A stretch of DNA of 64,000 bases from Jhaorihella thermophila (GCF_900108275.1 NZ_FNVD01000001.1:434001-498000), one strand, 5' to 3'. Counted from the first letter of the stretch, positions 36,793 to 46,047 are shown. Made by a program: numbers and translations. Notes: generated by a model from the letters alone, not told the origin.

Positions 36793-36934
36793 CCAGCACC
36801 ACCGGTTGACGTATCTCGCTGCGCGGTGGCGAAAAGTCGGCGCCGAACCACGGGCCGAGATAGGCAAAGGCCACCAGCGCGACCCCGCCCAGAACGGCCA
36901 GATACACGATGAATTTGAGCAACCGCCCTGCCAT
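36782..36934 (-). CDS. Small single-pass membrane protein
   Basis: 50 codons plus stop. The product begins MAGRLLKFIVYLAVLGG and continues VALVAFAYLGPWFGADF, one membrane helix with a short basic N-terminus, then a polar tail ending VLDAD. AAAGG lies about ten bases before the ATG at 36934. Its end overlaps the next gene start by 11 bases. The codon choice matches neighbours, and the overlap implies coupled translation. Its 5' end faces aroK across 79 bases, so the two share a divergent promoter region. Function unknown. Confidence 0.75.
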   Translation of the reverse strand: MAGRLLKFIVYLAVLGGVALVAFAYLGPWFGADFSPPRSEIRQPVVLDAD

Positions 36935-37013
36935 GTCACTTTTGCCTTTCTTCCTGCCGTTTTCCGAAAGTTATATATGGCGTTTTGCCCAAGATCACGT
37001 CATTCACGAGGCA

Positions 37014-37601
37014 ATGAGCGGAAAAGAGCAAAAATCTGACGCGCGCGGGACCGCCTGCGGGTTTCGGCTGAAGAAAACCGTGGTGATGGTCGGCATGATG
37101 GGGGCGGGCAAGACCGCCGTGGGCCGGGCGCTCGCGGCGCGGCTGGGGGTGCCGTTTCTGGACAGCGATCACGAGATCGAGCGGGCGGCGAACATGACCA
37201 TCCCGGAGATCTTCGAACGCGACGGAGAGCCGTTCTTTCGCGAGAAGGAAACGCAGGTCATTGCCCGCCTGCTGGCCGAGGCCCCGGGCGTGCTGTCTAC
37301 CGGCGGCGGGGCGTTTCTGCGTGCCGAGAACCGGCAGCTGATTTCGGAGCATGGCGTATCTGTGTGGCTGAACGCCCCGCTGGAGGTGCTGTGGAACCGG
37401 GTCAGGCACAAGGACACGCGGCCGCTGCTGCGCACGCCCGACCCCCATGCGACGTTGAAGGCGCTTTATGAGGCGCGCGTGCCGTTTTATTCCAGAGCCG
37501 ATCTGGAGGTGCTCTCGGACGGGGTGTCCTCGATCGATGAAATGGTGGACCGGGTTCTGGCCGCGCTGGCCACGCGCCCGGACGTTCTGGAGCGGACATG
37601 A
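37014..37601 (+). CDS. aroK: Shikimate kinase
   Basis: 195 residues. Phosphorylates shikimate in the route to chorismate. The P-loop is GMMGAGKTAVGR, the shikimate-binding Asp is in FLDSDHEIE, the Walker B-like GGGAF is in LSTGGGAFLR, and the lid Arg lies in KDTRPLL. I use ATG 37014; the ribosome-binding sequence there is weak and some annotators may prefer a later start near the LKKTVVMVG segment. The frame upstream of 37014 is antisense to the small membrane protein. Overlaps aroB by four bases (ATGA). Confidence 0.93.
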   Translation: MSGKEQKSDARGTACGFRLKKTVVMVGMMGAGKTAVGRALAARLGVPFLDSDHEIERAANMTIPEIFERDGEPFFREKETQVIARLLAEAPGVLSTGGGAFLRAENRQLISEHGVSVWLNAPLEVLWNRVRHKDTRPLLRTPDPHATLKALYEARVPFYSRADLEVLSDGVSSIDEMVDRVLAALATRPDVLERT

Positions 37602-38713
37602 TGCAGCAGACGGTGCGCGTGGACCTGGGCGAACGGTCTTATGACGTGGTGGTGGGGCCGGGGCTTCTGGCCGAGGCGGGGGCGCGGATCGCGCCGCTGT
37701 TGTCGCGGCCGCGGGTCGCGGTGCTGACTGACGAAAACGTGGCCGGCCTGCACCTGGAGGCCTTGCGCAAGGGGTTGTCCGAGGGCGGCGTCGAGATGGC
37801 TTCGCTGGCGCTGCCGGCGGGTGAGGCGACCAAGAGCTGGCCGCATTTCGAACGCGCGGTGGAGTGGTTGCTGGAGCAGAAGGTGGAGCGGCGCGACATC
37901 GTGGTGGCGTTGGGGGGCGGGGTGATCGGCGATCTGGCCGGGTTCGCGGCGGCGGTGCTGCGGCGCGGGGTGCGGTTCGTGCAGATCCCGACCTCGCTTC
38001 TGGCACAGGTGGACAGTTCCGTGGGCGGCAAGACCGGCATCAATTCGGTGCATGGCAAGAACCTGATCGGCGCCTTTCATCAGCCGTCGCTGGTGCTGGC
38101 CGACACCGAGGTTCTGGGCACGCTGACGGCGCGGGACTTTCTGGCCGGTTACGGCGAGGTGGTGAAATACGGGTTGCTGGGCGATGCGGGCTTTTTCGAA
38201 TGGCTCGAGGCGCAGGGGCCGGCGCTGGCGGCCGGCGACATGGCGGCGCGGGTCCGGGCGGTGACGCGATCGGTGCAGATGAAGGCCGAGATCGTGGCCC
38301 GCGACGAGACCGAACAGGGGGACCGGGCGCTGCTGAATCTCGGCCACACGTTCTGCCATGCGCTGGAGGCGGCGACGGGCTATTCCGACCGGCTGCTGCA
38401 TGGCGAAGGCGTGGCGATCGGCTGCGCGCTGGCCTTTGAGCTGTCGGCGCGGCTGGGGCTGTGTTCGCAGGAGGATCCCAGCCGGGTTCGAGCGCATCTG
38501 CGGGCGATGGGGATGAAGACCGACCTTGCGGACATCCCGGGCGATCTGCCCGACGCCGAAGGGCTGCTGGACCTGATGGCGCAGGACAAGAAGGTGGTGG
38601 ACGGCCGGTTGCGGTTCATTCTGGCCCGCGGAATCGGGCAGGCTTTCACCACCTCGGACGTGCCGCAAGAGGCCGTGCTGGGCGTGTTGCGCGACGCGCT
38701 GGCGGCGCGATAG
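37598..38713 (+). CDS. aroB: 3-dehydroquinate synthase
   Basis: 371 residues. Converts DAHP to 3-dehydroquinate with NAD+ and Zn2+. NAD-binding GGGVIGDLAGFAAAVLRRG, IPTSLLAQVDSSVGGKTGIN, and the metal ligands in GYGEVVKYG (Glu), LNLGHTFCHALE and LHGEGVAIG (His) are all intact. Starts in an ATGA overlap with aroK. It is followed by a dispersed hairpin element and the convergent protease gene. Confidence 0.96.
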   Translation: MMQQTVRVDLGERSYDVVVGPGLLAEAGARIAPLLSRPRVAVLTDENVAGLHLEALRKGLSEGGVEMASLALPAGEATKSWPHFERAVEWLLEQKVERRDIVVALGGGVIGDLAGFAAAVLRRGVRFVQIPTSLLAQVDSSVGGKTGINSVHGKNLIGAFHQPSLVLADTEVLGTLTARDFLAGYGEVVKYGLLGDAGFFEWLEAQGPALAAGDMAARVRAVTRSVQMKAEIVARDETEQGDRALLNLGHTFCHALEAATGYSDRLLHGEGVAIGCALAFELSARLGLCSQEDPSRVRAHLRAMGMKTDLADIPGDLPDAEGLLDLMAQDKKVVDGRLRFILARGIGQAFTTSDVPQEAVLGVLRDALAAR

Positions 38714-38815
38714 CCGGTGCCGTGGCGGGTTGACGGCCGGTTTCGGATCGGCGCGGCCGATCCGACCGGGGTGAGGGGTTCTGCCCGTTGTGTCGGAGAA
38801 GCACCCGAAGAGGTT

Positions 38816-38866
38816 GCGAGGGGCTCTGCCCCTCGCGCTCCCCGGAGTATTTGCAGCAATATGAAG
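38816..38866 (+). repeat. Dispersed intergenic hairpin element, copy 6
   Basis: Perfect 9-bp hairpin with a TCT loop (38816-38836), then CCCCGGAGTATTT and the tail GCAGCAATATGAAG. It lies between the convergent aroB and site-2 protease genes, in the + orientation. The rest of the 211-base gap shows no other feature. Confidence 0.73.
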
Positions 38867-38924
38867 ATATCGGGTGGGTCCGGCCGTCATCGCGGCGGTG
38901 CGATCTTGCGAGCCGAGCCGGTCG

Positions 38925-39998
38925 TCAGCGGCCCCGCACCACCATCAGCTCGCCGACATTTTCGCGGGTGATGTAGCCTGCCATCCGGCCGAAGCGGTCC
39001 ACGACCGCGACGGCGGGGGCGCCGTTGTGCATCAGCTCCAGAACCTCTTCCAGCCCCGTGCCCAGGCTGACCTGCGGAATGGCGGCATCCATGATCTCGT
39101 AGGCCGGGCGGCTGCGGGGTTCGTCGCTGGCAAGCGCGGCAAAGAGCGCAGAGCGGGTGACGAAACCGGCGAGCGATCCATCTTCGTTCAGCACGGGAAA
39201 TTCGTGCTGGGTGGTGCGGACCAGTTCCATCGCCGCGGTCGCGATCGTGTCGGTGGGCGCAAGCGATTCGAAATGGGTGATCATCGCGTCCCGCGCCACC
39301 AGCCGTCGCGCCACCGACCGCATGGCGACGTCCTGGGCCTCGGCATTGGCGGCGACGAACACGAACAGCGCAATCAGAACGAGGATCGGGTTGCCGGAGC
39401 TGAGCCCCCAGAAGCCGAGGCCGAAGGCGACGATCTGGCCGGCGACCGCGGCCATGCGGGTGGCGGTAACCCGGTCCGTCCAGAGGCTGAGCAGTGCGCG
39501 CAGCACCCGCCCCCCGTCCATCGGGAAGGCTGGGATCAGATTGAACACGGCCAGGAACAGGTTCACCATCGCCACCTGCGCGAGAAACCCGCCGCCGGTC
39601 AGATCGATGCTTTCAAGCCCCTGTTCGGGCAGGCGCGCGCCGAAGACGATGGTCAGAACCGCCCAGATCACCACGTTCACGGCGGGGCCGGCCAGCGCCA
39701 CCATGATCTCTTGCCGTGGGTTTTCGGGCATCCGTTCGAGCCGCGCCAGCCCGCCGATGGGCAGCAGAGTGATGTCGGGCGTGCGGATGCCGTAGCGCCG
39801 CGCGGTCAGGGCATGGCCGAATTCATGCGCCACCACGCAGGCGAACAGCACCACCACGAAAAGCACGTTGGCCAGCGCTGCCTCGGGGCCTTCGGCAGTG
39901 TAGGTGGCAAAGCCGATCCACGCCAAAAGCAGGAAAAAGGTCACATGGATCCGCAGTTCCGACCCGAAGAGCCGTCCAATGGGAAAGGACCAGGCCAT
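38925..39998 (-). CDS. Site-2 protease (M50) with CBS domains
   Basis: 357 residues. Rhomboid-unrelated intramembrane zinc metalloprotease: HEFGH (58-62) and the second metal-ligand motif FNLIPAFPMDGGRVL, in an SpoIVFB-like membrane domain, followed by two CBS domains (from about residue 225; HEFPVLNEDGSLAGFVTRSAL and PAVAVVDRFGRMAGYITREN). CBS domains suggest control by an adenosyl ligand. Substrate unknown. AAGGAGG lies eight bases before ATG 39998. It starts 23 bases after the ssb stop, so both are likely one operon. Confidence 0.92.
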   Translation of the reverse strand: MAWSFPIGRLFGSELRIHVTFFLLLAWIGFATYTAEGPEAALANVLFVVVLFACVVAHEFGHALTARRYGIRTPDITLLPIGGLARLERMPENPRQEIMVALAGPAVNVVIWAVLTIVFGARLPEQGLESIDLTGGGFLAQVAMVNLFLAVFNLIPAFPMDGGRVLRALLSLWTDRVTATRMAAVAGQIVAFGLGFWGLSSGNPILVLIALFVFVAANAEAQDVAMRSVARRLVARDAMITHFESLAPTDTIATAAMELVRTTQHEFPVLNEDGSLAGFVTRSALFAALASDEPRSRPAYEIMDAAIPQVSLGTGLEEVLELMHNGAPAVAVVDRFGRMAGYITRENVGELMVVRGR

Positions 39999-40021
39999 CG
40001 GCTTGCCTCCTTCAAGTCACC

Positions 40022-40525
40022 TCAGAACGGGATCTCGTCGTCCTCGATCCCTTGCGAGGGCGCCGCCGGGGCAGGGGCGGGGCCGCCGTAGGGATCCCCC
40101 TGCGGGCCGCTGTCATAGCCGCCATAGCCGCCGCCCGCGCCGCCATAGCCGCCACCTGATCCGCCGCCTTCGCCGCGGCTGTCGAGCATCACGAGATTGC
40201 CGTTGAAGCCCTGCAGGACAACTTCGGTCGTATACCGGTCCTGGCCCGACTGGTCCTGCCATTTCCGGGTTTGCAGCTGGCCCTCGACATAGATCTTGGA
40301 CCCCTTGCGCAGGTATTGTTCGCACACCCGCACAAGGCCCTCGTTGAAGATCGCGACGCTGTGCCATTCGGTACGTTCGCGCCGTTCGCCGGTATTCTTG
40401 TCCCGCCAGGTTTCCGAGGTCGCGATGCGCAGGTTGCACACCTTGCCGCCGTTCTGGAAGGTGCGGACCTCGGGGTCGCGGCCGAGGTTGCCGATGAGGA
40501 TGACTTTGTTGACTGATCCGGCCAT
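40022..40525 (-). CDS. ssb: Single-stranded DNA-binding protein
   Basis: 167 residues. OB-fold domain at the N-terminus ([39 protein letters not shown]), a Gly-rich flexible linker, and the conserved acidic tip DDEIPF that recruits repair and replication partners. Start ATG 40525 has AGGGAA upstream; the longer open frame is antisense to the intergenic region and the lytic transglycosylase start. Divergent from that gene across 197 bases. Confidence 0.96.
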   Translation of the reverse strand: MAGSVNKVILIGNLGRDPEVRTFQNGGKVCNLRIATSETWRDKNTGERRERTEWHSVAIFNEGLVRVCEQYLRKGSKIYVEGQLQTRKWQDQSGQDRYTTEVVLQGFNGNLVMLDSRGEGGGSGGGYGGAGGGYGGYDSGPQGDPYGGPAPAPAAPSQGIEDDEIPF

Positions 40526-40722
40526 GTCTTTCCCTGTAGTTGTCTTGCCGATATCCGCGGTGGCGGCGAATCCGCGCCACCCGTTCGATGCGACCCTATA
40601 CCCACCGGGCGAAGGTTGAAACATGGTTGCTGAGATGCGGCGGAGTTTGTCCCGCGTGTTTTGCAATTGCCGTTCCGGTTTGATAGGCAGGGCGGCGTGC
40701 GAGTTGGCGAAGGGCCGGGCGG

Positions 40723-41298
40723 ATGTGCAGGCTTTTTTCATTTGTGGTCGTTTGTGTTGCCGTGGCGCTGGCGGTACCGGCCTCGGCGGACATGCTGGCC
40801 ACCAAGAACCGCAAGAAGCTGTTCAAGAGCCAGCTCAAGGTGCTGGATACGCGCGCGGCCAGCCAATATTCCTTTTCCGAACGGCTCAGGCCAAGCGTGA
40901 CGAACATCATGCCGTTGCCCTATCGCGGCCAGTATCGTGGCCTTTACCTCGACATGGCAAGGGAAGCGGCGCGGCGGCATGGCGTGCCGGTGGATCTGTT
41001 CTTGCGTCTGGTTCAGCGGGAATCGGGATGGAATCCGAACGCGGTGTCGCCGAAAGGGGCGATCGGGCTGGCGCAGCTGATGCCGGAAACGGCCCGTGCA
41101 CTGGGCGTCGATCCCAGGGATCCCCGGCAGAATCTCGACGGCGGCGCACGGTATCTTGCCCGGCAATTCCGCAAGTTCAAATCCTGGCGGCTGGCGCTGG
41201 CGGCCTACAATGCCGGCCCCGAGGCCGTCGAGACGCATGGCGGCGTGCCGCCCTATGACGAGACGCGCGCCTATGTCCGCGCGATCTGGGGAAGCTGA
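40723..41298 (+). CDS. Lytic transglycosylase (SLT domain)
   Basis: 191 residues with a signal peptide ([22 protein letters not shown]). The SLT lysozyme-like fold has the catalytic Glu100 in [14 protein letters not shown], then [13 protein letters not shown] and [13 protein letters not shown]. It cleaves peptidoglycan glycan strands to 1,6-anhydro ends in the periplasm. GAAGGG precedes ATG 40723 by eight bases. The Cys at position 11 lies inside the hydrophobic core and not at a lipobox, so it is probably soluble. Confidence 0.9.
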   Translation: MCRLFSFVVVCVAVALAVPASADMLATKNRKKLFKSQLKVLDTRAASQYSFSERLRPSVTNIMPLPYRGQYRGLYLDMAREAARRHGVPVDLFLRLVQRESGWNPNAVSPKGAIGLAQLMPETARALGVDPRDPRQNLDGGARYLARQFRKFKSWRLALAAYNAGPEAVETHGGVPPYDETRAYVRAIWGS

Positions 41299-41307
41299 AG
41301 ACCGCAG

Positions 41308-41356
41308 CCGCTTGGCCACGGCGACGTCCGATCGCCCCCAAGGGGTGGCCAAGCGG
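41308..41356 (+). repeat. Long perfect inverted repeat after the lytic transglycosylase gene
   Basis: CCGCTTGGCCAC (41308-41319) and GTGGCCAAGCGG (41345-41356) are perfect 12-bp arms. The 25-nt interior holds an extra GGCGA/TCGCC stem (41320-41324, 41332-41336). It lies between convergent genes and has no U run on either side. It may protect 3' ends or terminate in a factor-assisted way. Confidence 0.7.
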
Positions 41357-41463
41357 TGAACGCGCAAGCCCGATGCGTATCGTCCGGCCGCTTCGTCCGC
41401 GACCGCGATCCGTGCGCCCCGGCTATGGACCGGGCGACGCCGAACCGTCTGATCGGTCCCAGG

Positions 41464-43551
41464 CTACTCCGCCGCGATGCGGATTACCGGCTCCATCTCG
41501 GCAAAGTCGGCCTCGGACAGGTGGCATTTGATGCTGTGACCATCCGCCATCTGCCTCAGCGGCGGCACCTCGCGGTCGCATAAGCCCCCGGAAACGCGCG
41601 ACTTCCAGCGACAGCGGGTCTGGAACGGACAGCCGGGCGGCGGACTCACGGCGGAAGGAATCTCACCCTCCAGCACGACATGGGTCTTTTCCACATGCGT
41701 GTCGGCAATCGGCACGGCGGACAGCAGCGCCTCGGTATAGGGGTGATAGGGCGGGCTGAAGACCTGATCGGTCGTTCCCAGTTCCACCACATGGCCCAGA
41801 TACATCACCATTACCCGGTCGCTGAGATAGCGCACGATGGACAGGTCGTGGCTGATGAACAACAGCGTCGTCTTGTTTTCGCGCTGGATGTCCATCAGCA
41901 GGTCGGTCACCGCGGCCTGCACGCTGACGTCCAGTGCCGAGACCGGCTCGTCCGCGACGACAATGCGGGCACCGCCGGCAAAGGCGCGGGCGATGCCGAC
42001 GCGCTGTTTCTGCCCACCCGAGAGCTGGCGCGGCATTCGTTCGGCAAAGGCGCGCGGCAGCTTCACCAGATCCAGCAGTTCCAGCATCCGCCGGCGGCGT
42101 TCCCGGTCGTTGGCGCCGACGCCGAACACCTCCAGCGCGCGCATGATCTGGCGGCCCACCGTCATCGACGGGTTCAGCGTGTCGAAAGGGTTCTGGAACA
42201 CCATCTGGATGTCGGCGATGGTCTGGGTGTCGCGTTCCTGGATCGGGATATGCTCGATCTCGCGGTTGTCAAAGATGATCTTGCCGTCGGTTGCAGTTTC
42301 CAACCCCATCAGCACCTTGGCAAAGGTGGATTTGCCGCAGCCGGATTCGCCGACGATGGCAAGCGTCTCGGATTCGCGCGCGTCAAAGCTCAGCTCTTCG
42401 TTGGCCTTCACCACCCGTTTCTCACCCCTGCCGAACAGCGCGTTGGCGGCCACCTCGTAGTATTTCTTCAGCCGGTCCATGCGCAGGACGACGTCTCCGA
42501 TCTGCGCCTTCTCCTGCTTGGGCTCGACCGGCGGCGGCGCGTTCCAGTCGATTTCCTGGAACCTGACGCAGCGCGTGGCATGGCGCTCGTTGCCGGGCAC
42601 GTCGAACATCGGGATGTCCTGCGCGTCGCAACGGCCCGCTTCGAAATAGTCGCAACGGGGGCCGAAATTGCAGCCCGGCGGCCGTTCGTGGGGCAGGGGA
42701 AAGTTGCCGGGGATCGCCCGCAGGGGGCGGGCGTTCTTGTCCGCGCCGGGCAACGGGATCGACCGAAACAGCGCCTGCGTATAGGGGTGGCGCATCTGGT
42801 CGAACACGTCCGCGATCGATCCCCGCTCCACCGCCTCGCCGGAATACATGACGCAGATCCGGTCGCAGGTTTCCAGCACCAGCCCGAGGTTGTGGCTGAT
42901 GAACAGCATCGAGGTGCCGTATTTGCGTCCCAGATCCTTCACCAGTTCGACCACGGCGGCCTCCACCGTCACGTCCAGCGCGGTGGTCGGCTCGTCCAGG
43001 ATCAGCAGCGCCGGCTTGGACATCAGCGCCATCGCGATCACGATCCGCTGCTGCTGCCCGCCCGAAAGCTGATGCGGGTAAGAGTTCAGGATCCGCTCCG
43101 GATCGGGCAGGCGCACGTCGCCCACCACTTCCAATGCGCGCTTGTAGGCCTCTTCCTTGCTGACCCCTTCATGGATCATCGGCACTTCCATCAGTTGCTT
43201 GCCGATCTTCATCGCCGGGTTCAGGCTGGCCATCGGTTCCTGATAGATCATCGCGATCTCGTTGCCGCGAATGTCGCGCAGCTCGGCCTCGGTCATCTCG
43301 CCCATGTCGCGGCCCTTGAACCGGATCGAGCCGCCGACGATCCGGCCGTTCTTGCCCAGATCCCGCATCACGCCCAGCGCCACGGTGGACTTGCCGCAAC
43401 CGGATTCCCCCACCAGCCCGACGGCCTCGCCGGGCATCACCGAAACCGAAAAATCCATCACCGCCGGAATTTCCCGCAGCCGGGTGAAGAACGAGATCGA
43501 CAGCCTGTCGATCTCCAGGATCGGTCCATCATGTCCGGCCAGCTTGCTCAT
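41464..43551 (-). CDS. Fused two-domain ABC ATPase of a peptide-type importer
   Basis: 695 residues: two complete ATPases joined as a DppD-DppF fusion. First half Walker A GESGCGKST near 48, signature LSGGQQQR, Walker B LLILDEPTTALD; second half GESGCGKST near 400, LSGGQKQR, IVVADEPVSALD. Each half has the C-terminal oligopeptide extension with cysteines (CNFGPRCDYFEAGRCD; CPFQTRCRWKSR) seen in OppD/DppD-type proteins. It energises import through the two permeases upstream. It is the last gene of the operon, separated from the permease by a dispersed hairpin element. Confidence 0.92.
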   Translation of the reverse strand: MSKLAGHDGPILEIDRLSISFFTRLREIPAVMDFSVSVMPGEAVGLVGESGCGKSTVALGVMRDLGKNGRIVGGSIRFKGRDMGEMTEAELRDIRGNEIAMIYQEPMASLNPAMKIGKQLMEVPMIHEGVSKEEAYKRALEVVGDVRLPDPERILNSYPHQLSGGQQQRIVIAMALMSKPALLILDEPTTALDVTVEAAVVELVKDLGRKYGTSMLFISHNLGLVLETCDRICVMYSGEAVERGSIADVFDQMRHPYTQALFRSIPLPGADKNARPLRAIPGNFPLPHERPPGCNFGPRCDYFEAGRCDAQDIPMFDVPGNERHATRCVRFQEIDWNAPPPVEPKQEKAQIGDVVLRMDRLKKYYEVAANALFGRGEKRVVKANEELSFDARESETLAIVGESGCGKSTFAKVLMGLETATDGKIIFDNREIEHIPIQERDTQTIADIQMVFQNPFDTLNPSMTVGRQIMRALEVFGVGANDRERRRRMLELLDLVKLPRAFAERMPRQLSGGQKQRVGIARAFAGGARIVVADEPVSALDVSVQAAVTDLLMDIQRENKTTLLFISHDLSIVRYLSDRVMVMYLGHVVELGTTDQVFSPPYHPYTEALLSAVPIADTHVEKTHVVLEGEIPSAVSPPPGCPFQTRCRWKSRVSGGLCDREVPPLRQMADGHSIKCHLSEADFAEMEPVIRIAAE

Positions 43552-43581
43552 CTCTCATCTCCCTGTCAGAGCCCGAGGCCT

Positions 43582-43638
43582 CTTCCTCTTGCTCCAAATA
43601 TCCCGGGGGGGTCCGGGGGGCAGCGCCCCCCGGACTCC
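43582..43638 (-). repeat. Dispersed intergenic hairpin element, copy 7, inside the ABC operon
   Basis: Read on the minus strand: GGGGGGCGCTGCCCCCC hairpin, C-rich spacer and GATATTTGGAGCAAGAGGAAG, the same subtype as copy 2 in the suf operon. It separates the second permease from the fused ATPase. Confidence 0.75.
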
Positions 43639-43647
43639 CGATCCGTA

Positions 43648-44862
43648 TCAATCCTTCAGCGATTCCTCGCGCAGCCCGTCCGCCAGCAGATTAAGCCCCA
43701 GCACCAGACTGAGCAGCGCCAGCGCGGGCGGCAGCGCGGGATGCAGATAGATCGACAACAGCTTGCGCCCTTCGTTGATCGTCGATCCCCAGTCCGGGCT
43801 TTCCGGCGGCAGGCCGAGACCGAAGAAGCCCAATGTTCCCAGAAGGATCGTCGTATAGCCGATCCGCAGGCAGAAATCGACGATCAACGGCCCGCGCGCA
43901 TTGGGCAGGATTTCCCACAGCATGATGTACCACGGCCCCTCGCCGCGGGTCTGGGCGGCGGCCACATAGTCGCGCGTCTTGATGTCCATGGTCAGACCGC
44001 GGACGATGCGGAACACCGTCGGCGAATTGACGAAGACCACCGATACGAACACCACCAGGATGCCGCCCGGCACGTCGAAGAGGTCCACGATTTCGGGCAG
44101 CGCGGGTATCGAATAGAGCGGCGTGTTGACCAGGTATCCGCCGGTGGAAATCAGCGACAGGTAAAACCAGATCAGAACTCCCAGCACCCCGACCAGAAGC
44201 GGCGTTCGGATCCTGGGTTGGGTATGATAGCGCGAATTCAGCAGAACGCCGGCGAATATGATCGGGAAAACGAACAGCACCGCCGCCATGTAGCTCGGCA
44301 CCCCGCTGTCCACGATCTCGGGCGTGACCAGAAGATAGAACAACAGGATCACCGGGAAGGCCAGGATCAGGTTGGCAAGGAACGACAGCACCGTGTCCAG
44401 TCTCCCGCCGTAATAGCCCGCGGGCAGACCCAGCGTAATCCCCACCATGAAGGCGAACAGCGTGGCCAGCGGCGCGATCTGCACCACGACCCAGGCGCCC
44501 TTGACCATGCGCGAAAACACGTCCCGCGCCAGGTTGTCGCCGCCCAGCAGATACCACGGGTAGACGCCGTCGCCGGGGTCGGGCAGGGGTGTGCCGGGAG
44601 CCTTGTTCTTCATCCCCGACACCTGCTCCAGCGCGTCATGGGTGACGATCAGGTCCATCGCGCCGAAGATGCCGGTGAAAACCCAGAACATCACGATCGC
44701 AAAGCCGATCATGCCGATCGGGCTGTCGAAAAGCTTGCCATACAATCCCAGCCGCCGCTTGAAGGCGGCTGACAGCGCGAACAGGATGATCAGCGCGATC
44801 CAGACCGGCGTGAACTGCCAGAGAATGCGGGTGATGATGTCGAACGTGCCGAGAGGTTCCAT
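43648..44862 (-). CDS. ABC permease, DppC-like, with enlarged central region
   Basis: 404 residues, about 100 longer than typical DppC. The BPD_transp_1 pattern is clear, with the EAA loop near AAAQTRGEGPWYIMLWEILPNA and GFFGLGLPPESPDWGSTINEG. The extra length is a hydrophobic insert between the normal third and fourth helices, including FVFPIIFAGVLLNSRYHTQ and LLVGVLGVLIWFYLSLI. ATG 44862 has AGAGGA nine bases upstream; a GTG at 44883 is an alternative. Confidence 0.88.
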   Translation of the reverse strand: MEPLGTFDIITRILWQFTPVWIALIILFALSAAFKRRLGLYGKLFDSPIGMIGFAIVMFWVFTGIFGAMDLIVTHDALEQVSGMKNKAPGTPLPDPGDGVYPWYLLGGDNLARDVFSRMVKGAWVVVQIAPLATLFAFMVGITLGLPAGYYGGRLDTVLSFLANLILAFPVILLFYLLVTPEIVDSGVPSYMAAVLFVFPIIFAGVLLNSRYHTQPRIRTPLLVGVLGVLIWFYLSLISTGGYLVNTPLYSIPALPEIVDLFDVPGGILVVFVSVVFVNSPTVFRIVRGLTMDIKTRDYVAAAQTRGEGPWYIMLWEILPNARGPLIVDFCLRIGYTTILLGTLGFFGLGLPPESPDWGSTINEGRKLLSIYLHPALPPALALLSLVLGLNLLADGLREESLKD

Positions 44863-44879
44863 GTCTGCCTGTTCCTCTC

Positions 44880-45932
44880 TCACGAAATCCGGATGCGTGG
44901 GTTCAGATAGACATAGCCGATATCCGATATCAGCTGCGTCAGCAGAACGACCAGGACGGACACCACCGAAACGCCCAGCAACAGCTCGATGTCATTGTTG
45001 CCGGCCGCCTCGACCAGGGTCCAGCCGAAGCCCTTGTAGTTGAACAGAACCTCGACGATCACCACGCCGTTCAACAGCCACGGAAACTGCAGCATGATCA
45101 CCGTGAAGGGCGCGATCAGCGCATTGCGCAGCGCGTGTTTCAGCACGATGTCGCGGAACGCAACCCCCTTGAGCCGCGCGGTGCGGATGTATTGCGCAGT
45201 CATCACCTCGGTCATGCTGGCACGCGTCATGCGCGCGATATAGCCCATGCCGTAGAGCGCGATGGTCAGCACCGGCAGGAAGAAGTTGTTGAAATTGGCC
45301 TCTTCCATCGCACTGGTCGCGGTGCCCTTGAACCATTTCAGCCCCACCGCCGAGGACGCAAAGACCGCGATGAAGATCACGCCCGAAACATATTCGGGCG
45401 TGGCCGTGGTCAGGATCGAGACTGTGGACAGCGTGCGGTCGGTCTTGGACCCCTCTTTCATCCCGGCCAGCACGCCGATCAGCAGCGCCGTGGGCACCAT
45501 CAGCACAAGCACCCAGAACATCAGCTTGCCGGTCAGCGCGAGCCGGACCGAGATCACCTCGGACACCTCGGCCTTGAACCGGGTCGAAACGCCCCAGTCC
45601 CCCTGCAGGATGCCGCAGAACCGCGGCGCGGCGGCGGCCTCTTCGGCGCTGACCGTGCCGGTGATGCAGCGCCCTGTCACGCCATCCTCGGTCTGCCGGG
45701 TCCAGCCGGGCAGAACGCCCAGCCACTGGCCGTATTTCGCCGGCAGCGGGTCGAGATAGCCGCGCGCGTCCAGCCAGCTGGCCACGGCCTCGTCCGACAT
45801 GCGGAAATTGCCCTGGGTCTTGGCCAGTTTTTCGAGGTTGGGATAGAGATTGGTCAGAAAGAACACGATGAAGGTCAGGCACAAGGCCGTCAGGATCATC
45901 ACGCCCGTTCTGCGCAGGATAAAAAGTCCCAT
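44880..45932 (-). CDS. ABC permease, DppB-like
   Basis: 350 residues. N-terminal helix FILRRTGVMILTALCLTFIVFFL, a periplasmic loop of about 95 residues, then the BPD_transp_1 domain with the EAA motif in RTARLKGVAFRDIVLKHALRNALIAP. The periplasmic loop holds two cysteines (GRCITG and RFCGIL) that could form a disulfide, which is not usual in DppB. It forms the channel with the DppC-like subunit 17 bases downstream. Confidence 0.9.
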   Translation of the reverse strand: MGLFILRRTGVMILTALCLTFIVFFLTNLYPNLEKLAKTQGNFRMSDEAVASWLDARGYLDPLPAKYGQWLGVLPGWTRQTEDGVTGRCITGTVSAEEAAAAPRFCGILQGDWGVSTRFKAEVSEVISVRLALTGKLMFWVLVLMVPTALLIGVLAGMKEGSKTDRTLSTVSILTTATPEYVSGVIFIAVFASSAVGLKWFKGTATSAMEEANFNNFFLPVLTIALYGMGYIARMTRASMTEVMTAQYIRTARLKGVAFRDIVLKHALRNALIAPFTVIMLQFPWLLNGVVIVEVLFNYKGFGWTLVEAAGNNDIELLLGVSVVSVLVVLLTQLISDIGYVYLNPRIRIS

Positions 45933-45986
45933 TTGCCCCCCTGTAGGTCAGGCTGTGCATCGCCCCGTTCGCCGGGATCGTTGATC

Positions 45987-46036
45987 CGCCCCCCGAAGGG
46001 GCGTGGGAAAGGCGGCCGCCCCGGTCGGGCGGCCGC
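45987..46036 (-). promoter_or_regulatory. Two hairpins between the binding-protein and permease genes
   Basis: GCGGCCGCCC (46012-46021) pairs with GGGCGGCCGC (46027-46036) across a 5-nt loop; on the minus strand it is followed by CTTTCCC. A second stem, CGCCCC (45987-45992) with GGGGCG (45998-46003), follows. Such intercistronic stems usually keep the binding-protein mRNA more abundant than the permease mRNA. Confidence 0.6.
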
Positions 46037-46047
46037 GCCGGACGGGA

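Noticed and set aside
41680-44772. A 1030-codon open frame antisense to the ABC operon, and similar long antisense frames over typA and the RTX gene
   Set aside because: Products are low-complexity (His, Arg, Gln, Gly-rich) and mirror the third-position GC bias of the real genes on the other strand; no family or start signals.
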